A DNA stretch of 64,000 bases from assembly GCA_963790415.1 (NCBI GenBank), contig CAWBOK010000009.1:124001-188000 (forward strand). The letters are read 5' to 3'. Of the stretch, positions 34,306 to 42,731 are shown in pieces (position 1 is the first letter of the stretch; each line of letters begins with the position of its first letter). The position numbers and the translations under genes were made by a program. The notes under the pieces were generated by a model. It was given only the letters and a program-made list of their open reading frames with translations. It was not told where the DNA came from and made no database searches. This DNA is from JAJZQZ01 sp963790415. Its GTDB lineage: Bacteria; Actinomycetota; Thermoleophilia; RBG-16-64-13.

Positions 34306-36267
34306 GTGAGTTCACACCCGGTCACGTTCGAGTTTCTCTCCTTTCCGGGGCTGGAACCGGGGGAGAGCGAGCAGCTCGAACGTGACCTTGAGCTCATCGA
34401 GACGTCTGCGCGTCTCTTCGCGTCCGGAGTCTGCGGTCTTGACGTGCAGACCAGTTGGTCCCTCGGCCGCGCCCGGCCGGTGACGTGGATGCAGTCGCGC
34501 GACGGCTCGCTTTCCGTGCAACTCTGGGTCGATCTGTTGTCGCCTCAGAACCTGCCCGTCGAGTCGACTGCATCGGAGTCGGACCCGGCCGAGTCGCATC
34601 CGTTCGGGAATGAACGCGACATGCGAGACCGCTTCCTGCAGGCCTTCCGCACCGGCTTCCTACATGCGCTGGGAAGGGTATTGGGGGCGCCGGCGATGGC
34701 TCGATACCACGCCAGAGAGGACGATACCGCGGACTCCGTCAGCGCTGAGGACCTCGCGGGAGCCGATCCGTTGGAGTGGGCTCTGCGTCCGTTCCATCTG
34801 CGCTGGAGGCGGCTTCCGAACCACGTGCGCGCCCGTTTGACCGAGAACGAGACCTCTCTTGCGCTCCGCGGCCTCCTCGAACATCTCGAGGGGGCCAGGA
34901 CCGACGCCTTGCTCACCCGCCGTTTCGACGGGGCCGTCCGCCATCTGCAACCTCGCATTGCCGGCGATCGGGACCTCAGTAGGTCATCCGATCCGGTGGT
35001 CGCCCTGCTCGGTCTGTTGGCGCTCGAGGTGCGGGGCGTAGGATCAGACAGCGGTTCGGCGCGGGACACGGGCGCGCGTCCAGAGGGCACCGCCGCCGCG
35101 AAGCCGGACTCCGGTGTGCGGAAGGCGTTTGAGCGGCTGGCCCCAATGGCACGGCTCATCGGCGCCGACGACGACCCGGAGGCCGCTTACCGTCTGGCCG
35201 AGTTCGCGGTGTACGACCTGCTGCCAGTGCTGCTTGCATTGGGTGAAGTACCCGCTTCGCCCGACGCAACCCACCCAGCGGCCCAGAGGGAGGGCGCGAG
35301 GCTCGGGGAGGAGAGACAAGGCATCGCCCAGTTTTGCGGCTTCACACAAGAGGTGGCCCCTGGGTTGGCTCAGGGTCGGGTCGGCACGGTCCTTGTCACG
35401 CTACCCCACATGGTGGCCGGCCACGCCCTGTTCCGTATCGACCATGCTCTCGCCCAGAATCTCATGCCGGATGAGGTCCTCTCCCGGGTCCTGCATGGCA
35501 TGGCCGTCGACTACGGTCCTAGGGCTCTTGAAGCCTTCGCCGATCAGGCCGGCCCGCTCCGACGCGCTCTGCGCGTGAACTGGGAGCGTCGGGAGCAGGG
35601 GCGCTATCGAAGCGGTACGCACGTGGGCATGGCGAACCTCCGCCGGTTCGTGATGGTGGAAGACCTGCGGCTCTTCCAGCGTTTGAAGTCCCCGCGACGG
35701 CTGAGCTATTACTTTCACGTGCTGGTCGATGTGTCGTACAGCATGTTGCAGGTGCGCAACGCTGAGAAGGCGCTGGCTATTGCCTACGCCTTCACCGATC
35801 TGCTCACCACCGCCCGGGTGCCGGTCGATGTCACACTGTATTCATCGGGGGTCACCGAGCTTCATGACCATATGCGTGACACCCTCCAGCCTTGGTTCGG
35901 CGGCAATTTTGGCTATCTGATGTCGGGGACCCTGGAGATGGAGGCGATCGCTTTCGCGAAGCAGAAGGCCGACCGGTTGGAGATGCAACGCAAGATCTTC
36001 GTCGTCCTGACCGACGGTACGCCTGCCATCACCTCTCTGACGGCTGTGGGGGCGTCTTCGTTGCAGGAGTACTACAGTGAGAGACTACTGCCCTGGCTGA
36101 CCGACGCGGGCATCGAGGTGGTCGCGGTCGGTATCGGCGTCCAGCCGGACTACCACCGTCGCGCGGTGGCACTCACCGAGGGGTGGGACGTCCTGGGTGT
36201 CTTCGTGGACCTGCTGGATGAGATGGTGCGTGAAGGGACCGCGAGCAGCCGGGATCTCTGGGAGTAG
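34306..36267 (+). CDS. VWA-domain protein of the CobT/NorD type
   Basis: 653 residues from GTG 34306; the start is unsure because no clear ribosome-binding site precedes it. The first about 440 residues are mainly charged and helical without a recognisable domain. The C-terminal VWA domain has a metal-ion-dependent adhesion site, DVSYS (D475, S477, S479), then VTLYSSGVTELHD and LTDGTP with D570. Proteins of this kind (CobT, NorD, CbbO) work with a MoxR-class AAA+ partner to insert metals or remodel enzymes. Such a partner is encoded convergently at 36334. It lies 94 bases after the RamA-like gene and is probably in the same transcript. Confidence 0.75.
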   Translation: MSSHPVTFEFLSFPGLEPGESEQLERDLELIETSARLFASGVCGLDVQTSWSLGRARPVTWMQSRDGSLSVQLWVDLLSPQNLPVESTASESDPAESHPFGNERDMRDRFLQAFRTGFLHALGRVLGAPAMARYHAREDDTADSVSAEDLAGADPLEWALRPFHLRWRRLPNHVRARLTENETSLALRGLLEHLEGARTDALLTRRFDGAVRHLQPRIAGDRDLSRSSDPVVALLGLLALEVRGVGSDSGSARDTGARPEGTAAAKPDSGVRKAFERLAPMARLIGADDDPEAAYRLAEFAVYDLLPVLLALGEVPASPDATHPAAQREGARLGEERQGIAQFCGFTQEVAPGLAQGRVGTVLVTLPHMVAGHALFRIDHALAQNLMPDEVLSRVLHGMAVDYGPRALEAFADQAGPLRRALRVNWERREQGRYRSGTHVGMANLRRFVMVEDLRLFQRLKSPRRLSYYFHVLVDVSYSMLQVRNAEKALAIAYAFTDLLTTARVPVDVTLYSSGVTELHDHMRDTLQPWFGGNFGYLMSGTLEMEAIAFAKQKADRLEMQRKIFVVLTDGTPAITSLTAVGASSLQEYYSERLLPWLTDAGIEVVAVGIGVQPDYHRRAVALTEGWDVLGVFVDLLDEMVREGTASSRDLWE

Positions 36268-36333
36268 CAGCCCGAGGTCGGCCGGGCACGCCGGCGGGCA
36301 GCACCTGTCGAGGCTCGGAATCTGCGGGCAGAG

Positions 36334-37425
36334 TTATGCGCCCGCGTCGAGGAGTGCCAGATCCCACGTGGTCGCGTAGGCGAAGATCTGTTCGCGGAAG
36401 ATAGCCTTCATGCGATCGTCGAGCAGGTCGTAGAACGCCATCTTGGCCGCGCTGACAGGGCCCAGATGCAGCGCGAGGGCCGCCCACGATTGCAGGGTGC
36501 CCGTGCTCATCACGAAGTTGAAGGCGTGCACTCGCTTCGCGAGGATCTCCCGGCAGACACGTGCGACCTGCAGCATGGAGTCGAGCATGGCTGCATGCTC
36601 GGGCTGCGCAAGGGCGGGAAGCTGTTCGAGAAGAACCGTGCGCTCGGCGTCGAGGTCGAGGAACCCCATGCGCACCGAAGCCCAGCGGCGCAGGTACGCG
36701 GCTGAGAGTTCCTTCGTTCCTGGGTACAGGTTGGGGTACTCTCCGGGGTTGAAGGTGGCGAAGATGCGGCACCACGCATGCTGGTGTACTACCTCATTGT
36801 CTTTCTCGACCACCACCAGCGCCCGAGAGCCGTCGAGAAGGCCGTGAAGCACGAACCAGACTTCCTGGCCTGTGGCGTTCATCTCCTCGAGGAGCAGTAG
36901 TCCTCCTCCGCGTACTGCCGTGGTCACCAGCCCATCCTGGAAGGTCACTGTGCCCTTCCCTGCAGGTAGGAGTCTGCCGATGATGTCGTCTGTGGTGGAG
37001 AGGCCGTGCAGGTTCATGCGGTAGACAGGGGCCCCGATGATCGCGGCGAAGTACCGCACGAGTTCGGTCTTGCCGACGCCGGTGTGCCCGTGAAGCGCCA
37101 AGGGTGAATTCAGGCTGTAGGCCAGAGCGCACCGGTAGAGGAGCGCATCGTGGTCGAGATAGTAACGCAGCGGCGGCACGAGGTCCGCACGCCCGGGGAG
37201 CAGGTCAACCGGCCAGCGATCCAGAAGCAGGCCCCGATGCACGCTTCGGCCTTCCTGGTCGGGGAACGAGCCGGTGAAGAGCACACGATCGTCGCCGACC
37301 AGGTATGTATGGTCGGACTCGGTGCGCTCCGTGGGCACCACCGGAGCCGAGGTGACGTTGCGCACCTCCGCCAACAGCGTGTCGAGGTCGGCGGCTGCGT
37401 AATCGGGATACGGTGCGTGATCCAT
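36334..37425 (-). CDS. MoxR/CobS/NorQ-type AAA+ ATPase
   Basis: 363 residues from ATG 37425 (MDHAPYPDYA) after GGGGAGA; an in-frame ATG ten codons earlier is less well placed. Walker A GHTGVGKT is at residues 113-120, Walker B GLLLLEEMN at about 175-183, followed by TFNPGEYPNLYPG and a conserved Arg-containing stretch (AYLRRWASVRMGFLD). It resembles CobS of cobaltochelatase and NorQ/CbbQ activators, all of which pair with VWA proteins. It lies 104 bases downstream of mtaC in the same direction, with a strong hairpin between them. Inferred role: chaperone or metal/corrinoid loading for the MtaBC system together with the VWA protein. Confidence 0.8.
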   Translation of the reverse strand: MDHAPYPDYAAADLDTLLAEVRNVTSAPVVPTERTESDHTYLVGDDRVLFTGSFPDQEGRSVHRGLLLDRWPVDLLPGRADLVPPLRYYLDHDALLYRCALAYSLNSPLALHGHTGVGKTELVRYFAAIIGAPVYRMNLHGLSTTDDIIGRLLPAGKGTVTFQDGLVTTAVRGGGLLLLEEMNATGQEVWFVLHGLLDGSRALVVVEKDNEVVHQHAWCRIFATFNPGEYPNLYPGTKELSAAYLRRWASVRMGFLDLDAERTVLLEQLPALAQPEHAAMLDSMLQVARVCREILAKRVHAFNFVMSTGTLQSWAALALHLGPVSAAKMAFYDLLDDRMKAIFREQIFAYATTWDLALLDAGA

Positions 37426-37458
37426 GTTCTCCCCGGTCTGATGCTGGCTGGTCACAGG

Positions 37459-37494
37459 ACGGAGGCCGGTCCAAGAAACTGGACCGGCCTCCGT
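37459..37494 (-). terminator. Strong hairpin between mtaC and the AAA+ gene
   Basis: ACGGAGGCCGGTCCA (37459-37473) and TGGACCGGCCTCCGT (37480-37494) form a perfect 15-bp stem with a 6-base AGAAAC-type loop. There is no T tract on the minus strand. It may partly terminate or protect mtaBC mRNA, lowering the level of the downstream AAA+ gene relative to mtaBC. Confidence 0.6.
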
Positions 37495-37529
37495 GAGGTC
37501 GCTCGCGCTACGCCCAGATTACTCTAGGA

Positions 37530-38294
37530 CTAGATTACGAGGTTCCACTTCGCGCGCATGTCTTCCCAGGACATGCCGGCTGCTGCGTCGGCTGCCATAT
37601 CCGGGCCCTGCTTGGCAACAGTGGCGTACACGCCTCTGTCCCAGCTGGTCACCCACTCTTCGGATACCGCACCACCGCTGCACACGACCGGAACGTTGAT
37701 GCCTTCCTTGGTGAGAAGGTCGGCCACCCGGTGGAACGCGGACATCGTGGTCGTCATGAGGGCGGTGCCCGTCACGAGGTCGGCCTTGTTGTCCTTGGCG
37801 GCCTTGCAGACTGTCTCTTCCGGCACGTCGGAGCCAAGGTCGATGACCTTGTAGCCGTTCGCCCGGATCAGAGCAGCGGCGACGTTCTTGCCGATGTCAT
37901 GGATGTCGCCATGGGCGCAGTGCATGACCACGGTGCCCTTCTTGACGACAGCAGAGCCCAAGGCCGTCTCGGCCATGTTGAGCCCCACCATGAGAGCGTC
38001 GGAGGAGAGGATCACCTGGGGCAGGTAGTAGACCCCGTCGTCCCAGAGCTTGCTCACCTCGGCCATGCCGGCGATGAGGGTGTCGATCACTGTCTGGGGA
38101 CCCTTGGACGCGATGGCAACCTTGGCGGCTGCTCCCACTGCGTCCTCGTCGCCGTCGACGACTCCCTTGGCAATCGCCTGGAGCGCCGGGTCCGCGGAGA
38201 CATCAGACGCAGCCCTTTTCTTGGGGGCGATCTTGATGTCGTAGCGGATGAAGATCGGGTCGAAGTTGGTTAGATCGCTGACTGTCTTTGGCAT
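37530..38294 (-). CDS. mtaC: Methanol-specific corrinoid protein MtaC
   Basis: 254 residues from ATG 38294, spaced correctly after AGGAGGGC; the open frame extends upstream but without family resemblance. An N-terminal helical cap domain (LQAIAKGVVDGDEDAVGAAA, YYLPQVILSSDALMVGL) precedes the Rossmann-like B12 domain with GDIHDIGKN, where His132 is the lower cobalt ligand of the DxHxxG motif, and VCSGGAV, the GG motif. It accepts the methyl group from methanol via MtaB and would pass it to MtaA. Length matches archaeal MtaC. It is 82 bases downstream of mtaB, same strand. Confidence 0.93.
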   Translation of the reverse strand: MPKTVSDLTNFDPIFIRYDIKIAPKKRAASDVSADPALQAIAKGVVDGDEDAVGAAAKVAIASKGPQTVIDTLIAGMAEVSKLWDDGVYYLPQVILSSDALMVGLNMAETALGSAVVKKGTVVMHCAHGDIHDIGKNVAAALIRANGYKVIDLGSDVPEETVCKAAKDNKADLVTGTALMTTTMSAFHRVADLLTKEGINVPVVCSGGAVSEEWVTSWDRGVYATVAKQGPDMAADAAAGMSWEDMRAKWNLVI

Positions 38295-38376
38295 CGATGC
38301 CCTCCTGTGATTCGAGGATCTCGCCGAGGGTGGCGGCGTTCCCGCCACTCCGGTGGATGTGCTCTCTCGCCGCCCC

Positions 38377-39750
38377 TTAGAAGCCGTAGGAGGTGACGTC
38401 GAAGCCCGGCACCTTCTTGTACTCGCTGAGACACATGTCGATGAAGTCGCCCTCGTTGTCGGGGAGCGCTTCGACGTCAGCGCGGGCCTTCGCGAGCGCG
38501 TCCTTCTCGAAGTCGGACAGCAACATCTTCTTGTCGCCGGCGATCAACTCGGCCGTCTTCAGCACGGCTGCCTTCGCCCGCAAGTAGTAGCTGTCGACGT
38601 TGGCCACGATGGCCTTGCCGATCTCATACGAGTTGTCGGGCGACAGCATGAACCCGTGCACGTCACGGTACTTGTCGCTTGCGATGTTGATGGCCTGAAG
38701 TTCCTTGGCGTAGCCGAGCTCGATGGCGGAATTCATCTGAGCTACGTTGTAGCCGAGGATCTCGGTGAAGACCTCGATGCTCGAGCCACCGAACATGTCG
38801 TGGTACTCGACCGCTTCGTTGCTCCACAGGTCGACGACCGCCGCCACCAGGTTCGACTGAAGCTCGGCGTGCGCACATGCCGAAGCAACACCCTCCATGG
38901 TGATGGGTACGCCGGTGATGGCCTTGATGATCGGATCTTCGTACGCGCAGTCCTTGGTGGGACCGGTAGCGCCGCACTCGTAGGCCACCAGGGAACGGGA
39001 GGCCGAGCAGGCGCGCGCAAGTGCGCCGACCGTGTGAGGGACGTCCGTAGCGGTGTAGCCGCCGGCCATGAACATGGCGGTGTTGCCGCGGGCGCAGTCG
39101 GTGTCGCCACCGGGGGTGATGCCGTTCTTCTTGGCAATAGCGACGATCTGAGGCCACAGCCATGACATGTCGATGGCGGACAGCACGCCGATGCCGAAGA
39201 TGATCCCCTTCATGTCGTTCCGCTGAATGGCGTAGTCGAAGACTTCCTTGCCACCCATGGTCTCGATCGAGAGCACGTCGGCGCCGTTCGCCGCGGTGGA
39301 TTCGAAGCTCGCCAGCATCCAGTCGAGTTCCTGGCACTTGCGCATGTTCACCATGTCGGGCTTGCGCAGGTCGGCCACGGTGGAGATCAGAGCCGACTTC
39401 AGGCCGAACTTGTCGTAGTACTCCTGCATCTGGCCTTTGGTCTGCTTGAAGATGGCGGCCGCCCACTCAGGCTGGCTCGTCATCTGGTAGATGTGCTCCC
39501 ATTCGATCACGATGCTGGGGAAGCCCAGGGCCGCGCAGTGGCTCAGCGCGTCTTCAGTCATCCGCTGGTACTCTTTGAGCAGCTTCTCTTTTGTGGCCTC
39601 ACTCCCTGGGCGGGGATGGGGCACGACCTGCGGATGAACATGCTTCTTGCCGAGCTCGACTGGGCCTAGACCTATCGAGACGGGATACTTCGCCGTGCCG
39701 AAGATCATTTCTTCCCAGCTGCCATAGGCCATAGACGTATACTTAGGCAT
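38377..39750 (-). CDS. mtaB: Methanol:corrinoid methyltransferase MtaB
   Basis: 457 residues from ATG 39750 after GGAGGGAG. MtaB activates methanol through zinc and transfers its methyl to Co(I) of MtaC. The zinc ligands of the Methanosarcina enzyme (Glu164, Cys220, Cys269) align with E163 in SIETMGG, C219 in GGDTDCARGN and C268 in TGPTKDCAYEDP. The rest matches the TIM-barrel family throughout, from the MAYGSWEEMIFGTAKYPV start. Intact, with no frameshift, unlike many nearby core genes. Its presence implies use of methanol as a methyl source, with entry to the Wood-Ljungdahl methyl branch or methanogenic-type corrinoid chemistry; the downstream enzymes are not in this window. Confidence 0.95.
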   Translation of the reverse strand: MPKYTSMAYGSWEEMIFGTAKYPVSIGLGPVELGKKHVHPQVVPHPRPGSEATKEKLLKEYQRMTEDALSHCAALGFPSIVIEWEHIYQMTSQPEWAAAIFKQTKGQMQEYYDKFGLKSALISTVADLRKPDMVNMRKCQELDWMLASFESTAANGADVLSIETMGGKEVFDYAIQRNDMKGIIFGIGVLSAIDMSWLWPQIVAIAKKNGITPGGDTDCARGNTAMFMAGGYTATDVPHTVGALARACSASRSLVAYECGATGPTKDCAYEDPIIKAITGVPITMEGVASACAHAELQSNLVAAVVDLWSNEAVEYHDMFGGSSIEVFTEILGYNVAQMNSAIELGYAKELQAINIASDKYRDVHGFMLSPDNSYEIGKAIVANVDSYYLRAKAAVLKTAELIAGDKKMLLSDFEKDALAKARADVEALPDNEGDFIDMCLSEYKKVPGFDVTSYGF

Positions 39751-39783
39751 GCGTCTCCCTCCGTTGGTTCGTGTGGGTCCAGC

Positions 39784-39825
39784 CAGACCGACGGCACCGT
39801 CATCGGGCGTCGATCGGTCGGTCTG
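39784..39825 (-). promoter_or_regulatory. Hairpin in the mtaB leader
   Basis: CAGACCGAC (39784-39792) and GTCGGTCTG (39817-39825) form a perfect 9-bp stem around a 24-base loop, with a further GGCACCGTC / GGGCGTC-like partial pairing inside. It lies 34 bases before the mtaB start, in a leader of about 230 bases. No cobalamin-riboswitch consensus box was found, so I cannot name it; it may act on translation or stability. Confidence 0.4.
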
Positions 39826-39991
39826 TAGCGCCGAATGAGGTCACTCTATAGGCTGCACCTCCCCTAAGGGCGCGCGGGGGCCCGCACCAGAATACGGAAC
39901 CGAATGGCTCGCTATGTGAGACTGTACCCGCTCAATCTCCAATCGACGGGCACGTCGGTGCATGCTCCCCCCGGAGCACACCCGTAAGCTG
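39826..39991. other. Remainder of the mtaB leader, no gene seen
   Basis: About 165 bases between the mtaB hairpin and promoter that would be transcribed as part of the mtaB leader. No open frame is convincing on either strand. Another imperfect GC-rich inverted stretch (GGGCGCGCGGGGGCCC near 39866) is present, and there is nothing else I recognise. Confidence 0.3.
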
Positions 39992-40020
39992 TTTATACAA
40001 CTAGACGCTGCTCTAGTCAA
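39992..40020 (-). promoter_or_regulatory. Near-consensus promoter for mtaB
   Basis: On the minus strand TTGACT (40020-40015) and TATAAA (39997-39992) are separated by exactly 17 bases, close to the sigma-70-type consensus. Transcription would start near 39985, about 235 bases before mtaB. The -35 and spacer also contain an imperfect palindrome, GACTAGAGCAGCGTCTAGT, which could be an operator overlapping the promoter. Confidence 0.65.
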
Positions 40021-40216
40021 GCCCGGGCTTCACAAGGCCGCGGGCGATCACCGACCGGGGGCCGAGCCGACACCCGTCTAGACAGGCGTCGACGGCCTGC
40101 TGAGATGGTCCTGTGGTAACCTAAGTCGGACACCGGAGCACCGGTGTGTTCCCACCTGCATCTCGGCTTGGATCGCAGTATCCATGCTGGGGGCACGGAG
40201 CCCGAGGAGGCTGGAC

Positions 40217-40482
40217 ATGCTGAGCAAGGAACGCAAGACCGACATCATCGACCGCTTCAAGAAGCACGAGGGTGACACAGGGTCGCCCGAGGTGCAGATC
40301 GCGATCCTCACCGAGCAGATCAACGTCCTGACCGAGCACTTGAAGTTCCACAAGAAGGATCACCACTCCCGCCGGGGTCTACTGAAGATGGTCGGCCGGC
40401 GCCGGCGGCTGCTCAACTACCTCCAGAAGATCGAGGTCGAGCGGTATCGCACGGTGGTGAAGGATCTCGGGCTGGGAAGTAG
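40217..40482 (+). CDS. rpsO: 30S ribosomal protein S15 (frameshift at the last codons)
   Basis: MLSKERKTDIIDRFKKHEGD, then TGSPEVQIAILTEQINVLTE, HKKDHHSRRGLLKMVGRRRR and LLNYLQKIEVERYRTVVKDL are S15. The uncorrected frame reads on into pnp as one giant protein. One missing base near 40475 restores a normal ending, LGL-R-K followed by TAG at 40480-40482, for 88 residues. The start ATG 40217 follows GAGGAGG. rpsO-pnp is a conserved pair. Confidence 0.93.
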
Positions 40483-40540
40483 GCTAGTCAAGGTGCGCTC
40501 TGGGAGGGGCCCGGAGCGCGACGCACGGAAAGGCATGGGA

Positions 40541-42684
40541 ATGGCAGAGCAGATGGTTGGTGGCGTGAGCACGACCGAGATCGTGGTGGGCGACAAGCAC
40601 ATCACGCTCGAGACGGGGCGGCTGGCCAAGCAGGCCAGTGGAGCGGTGCTGGTCCGCTCGGGGGACACGATGGTCCTCGTGACGGCGGTGCTGTCCAAGA
40701 ACGAGCGGAACGTGGATTTCTTCCCGCTGACGGTGGACGTCGAGGAAGGCATGTACGCCGCGGGCAAGATCCCCGGCGGCTTCATCAAGAAGGAGGGACG
40801 GGCGAGCGACCGGGCCATCCTGACGGCCCGGCTGATCGACCGCCCGGTGCGTCCTCTCTGGCCGAAGGGCTTCAACAAAGAGACGCACATCGTCGCCACC
40901 GTCCTCTCGGTGGACAGGAGCAACCCGCACGACGTGCTGGCGATCCTCGGCGCGTCCGCGGCCCTTTCGCTGTCGGAAGCACCGTTCGCGGGCCCCATCG
41001 GCGCCGTGCGCGTGGGTCTGGTCGACGGTTCCTGGGTGGTGAACCCGACCTACGAGGAGATCGACTCGAGCCCGGTCAATCTGATCGTCGCCGGTACCGC
41101 CGACGCCATCAGCATGGTCGAGGCAGGGTCCGACGAGGTCGACGAGGCCACCATGCTCGCCGGTCTCGAGGTCGCCCACGAGGCCATCAAGAAGCAGGTC
41201 GCCGCTATCAGCGCCTGGGCGGCCGAAGTGGGCAGCGCCGACGATGGTGTTCGACGAGCGCGGGCCGGACCGGCTGATCGATGGACAAGATCAAAGCCCG
41301 TTTCTCGGCCGAGATCCTCGCGGCCGTGTCGGTGCTCGAGAAGCACGAGCGCTCCGCGGCCGTGGCCGCCGTGAAGCAGCAGGTGCTTGCCGCCTGGCCG
41401 CCCGCGGAGGGTTCCGCCGATCCCGCGGCGCGAGATCGCCGCCCTCAACAAGGCCTTCGACGCCGTCGAGAAGGAAGTCATCCGGCGCCGCATCGCGGTG
41501 GACAAGGTGCGTCCCGATGGCCGAGCGTCCGACGAGATCCGCGCGATCTCGGTCGGAGGTGGGCGTCGCTCCGCGGACCCACGGTTCGGGTCTCTTCACC
41601 CGAGGCCAGACCCAGGTGCTGACGTTGCTCACCCTCGGCGCCGAGCCGCGACGAGCAGCGCGTCGACGGCCTGGGTATCGACGAGTCCAAGCGCTTCATG
41701 CATCACTACAAGTTCCCGCCCTTCTCCGTGGGCGAGGCCGGGTTCATGCGCGGCCCCGGCCGCCGCGAGATCGGGCACGGGCTCCTCGCCGAACGGGCGC
41801 TGATCCCTGTCGATCCCCGATGCAGGAGACGTTCCCCTACACCATCCGTCTGGTCTCGGAGACCCTGGAATCCAACGGTTCCAGTTCGATGGCGAGCGTC
41901 TGCGCCTCTACGTTGGCCATGATGGACGCCGGTGTGCCGATGATCGCGACCGGTCGCCGGTATCGCCATGGGTCTGGTCAAGGAGAAGGACGACTACATC
42001 GTCCTGACCGACATCGCCGGGGTGGAAGACCACCTGGGCGACATGGACTTCAAGGTGGCCGGCACCACGAACGGCATCACGGCTCTGCAGATGGACATCA
42101 AGATCAAGGGCGTGACCTTCCAGATCCTGCGCGACGCCCTGGAGCAGGCGCGGAAGGCCCGACTGGCCATCCTGGACAAGATGACCGCGGTCATCGCCAC
42201 GCCGCGGGGCGAGCTCAAGGAGTTCGCGCCGCGCATCGCCACCATCCGCATCGACCCCGACAAGATCGGGGCGGTCATCGGTAAGGGCGGCGAGACCATC
42301 CGCGGTATGGAAGCCGAGTTCGAGTGCACCATCGAGGTCAACGACGAAGGTCTGGTCAAGGTCTTCGCCACCGATGGCCGCTGGGCGACGCCTGCATCGC
42401 CCGGATCCGCAGCATCACCAAGGAGATCGAGCCGGGCGAGATCATCGTGGGTCACGTCGTCTCCACCACCAACTTCGGCGCGTTCGTCAACCTGAAGCCG
42501 GGCACCGATGGGCTTGTGCACATCAGCAAGCTGGGCGCGTGCCCGTCGAGTTGAGACCGTGGAAGAGGTGGTGCAGCGCGGCGATCTGGTCAAGGTCGAG
42601 GTGCTCGACGTGGCCATCCAGAACGGCAAAGAGAAGATCAGCCTCCGGCTCGTCGAGAAGATGGAAGAAGGCGGCCAGGAGTAG
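40541..42684 (+). CDS. pnp: Polyribonucleotide nucleotidyltransferase (about nine frameshifts)
   Basis: Probable start ATG 40541 after GGAAAGG; ATG 40535 and GTG 40565 are alternatives. The first RNase PH domain (VLETGRLAKQASGAVLVRSG-like ETGRLAKQASGAVLVRSGDT) runs intact to about 41240, then extra bases near 41240, 41290, 41424, 41555, 41655, 41815, 41829, 41955 and 42535, and a missing base near 42383, break it. Pieces read TRGQTQVLTLLTLGAEP, GFMRGPGRREIGHGLLAERA, FPYTIRLVSETLESNGSSSM, MGLVKEKDDYIVLTDIAG, the KH domain KIGAVIGKGGETIRGMEA and the S1 domain VVSTTNFGAFVNLKPGTDGL. It ends at TAG 42682-42684. Corrected length about 710 residues. Functions in 3'-to-5' RNA decay. Confidence 0.92.
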
Positions 42685-42731
42685 TCGTCTCGGACGTAGT
42701 CAGGCCGAACCGACCAAGGAGGGCCTGAGCC

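Noticed and set aside
39751..39991. Cobalamin riboswitch in the mtaB leader.
   Set aside because: Expected because the product is a B12-dependent system, but no B12-box-like conserved core was found on the minus strand.
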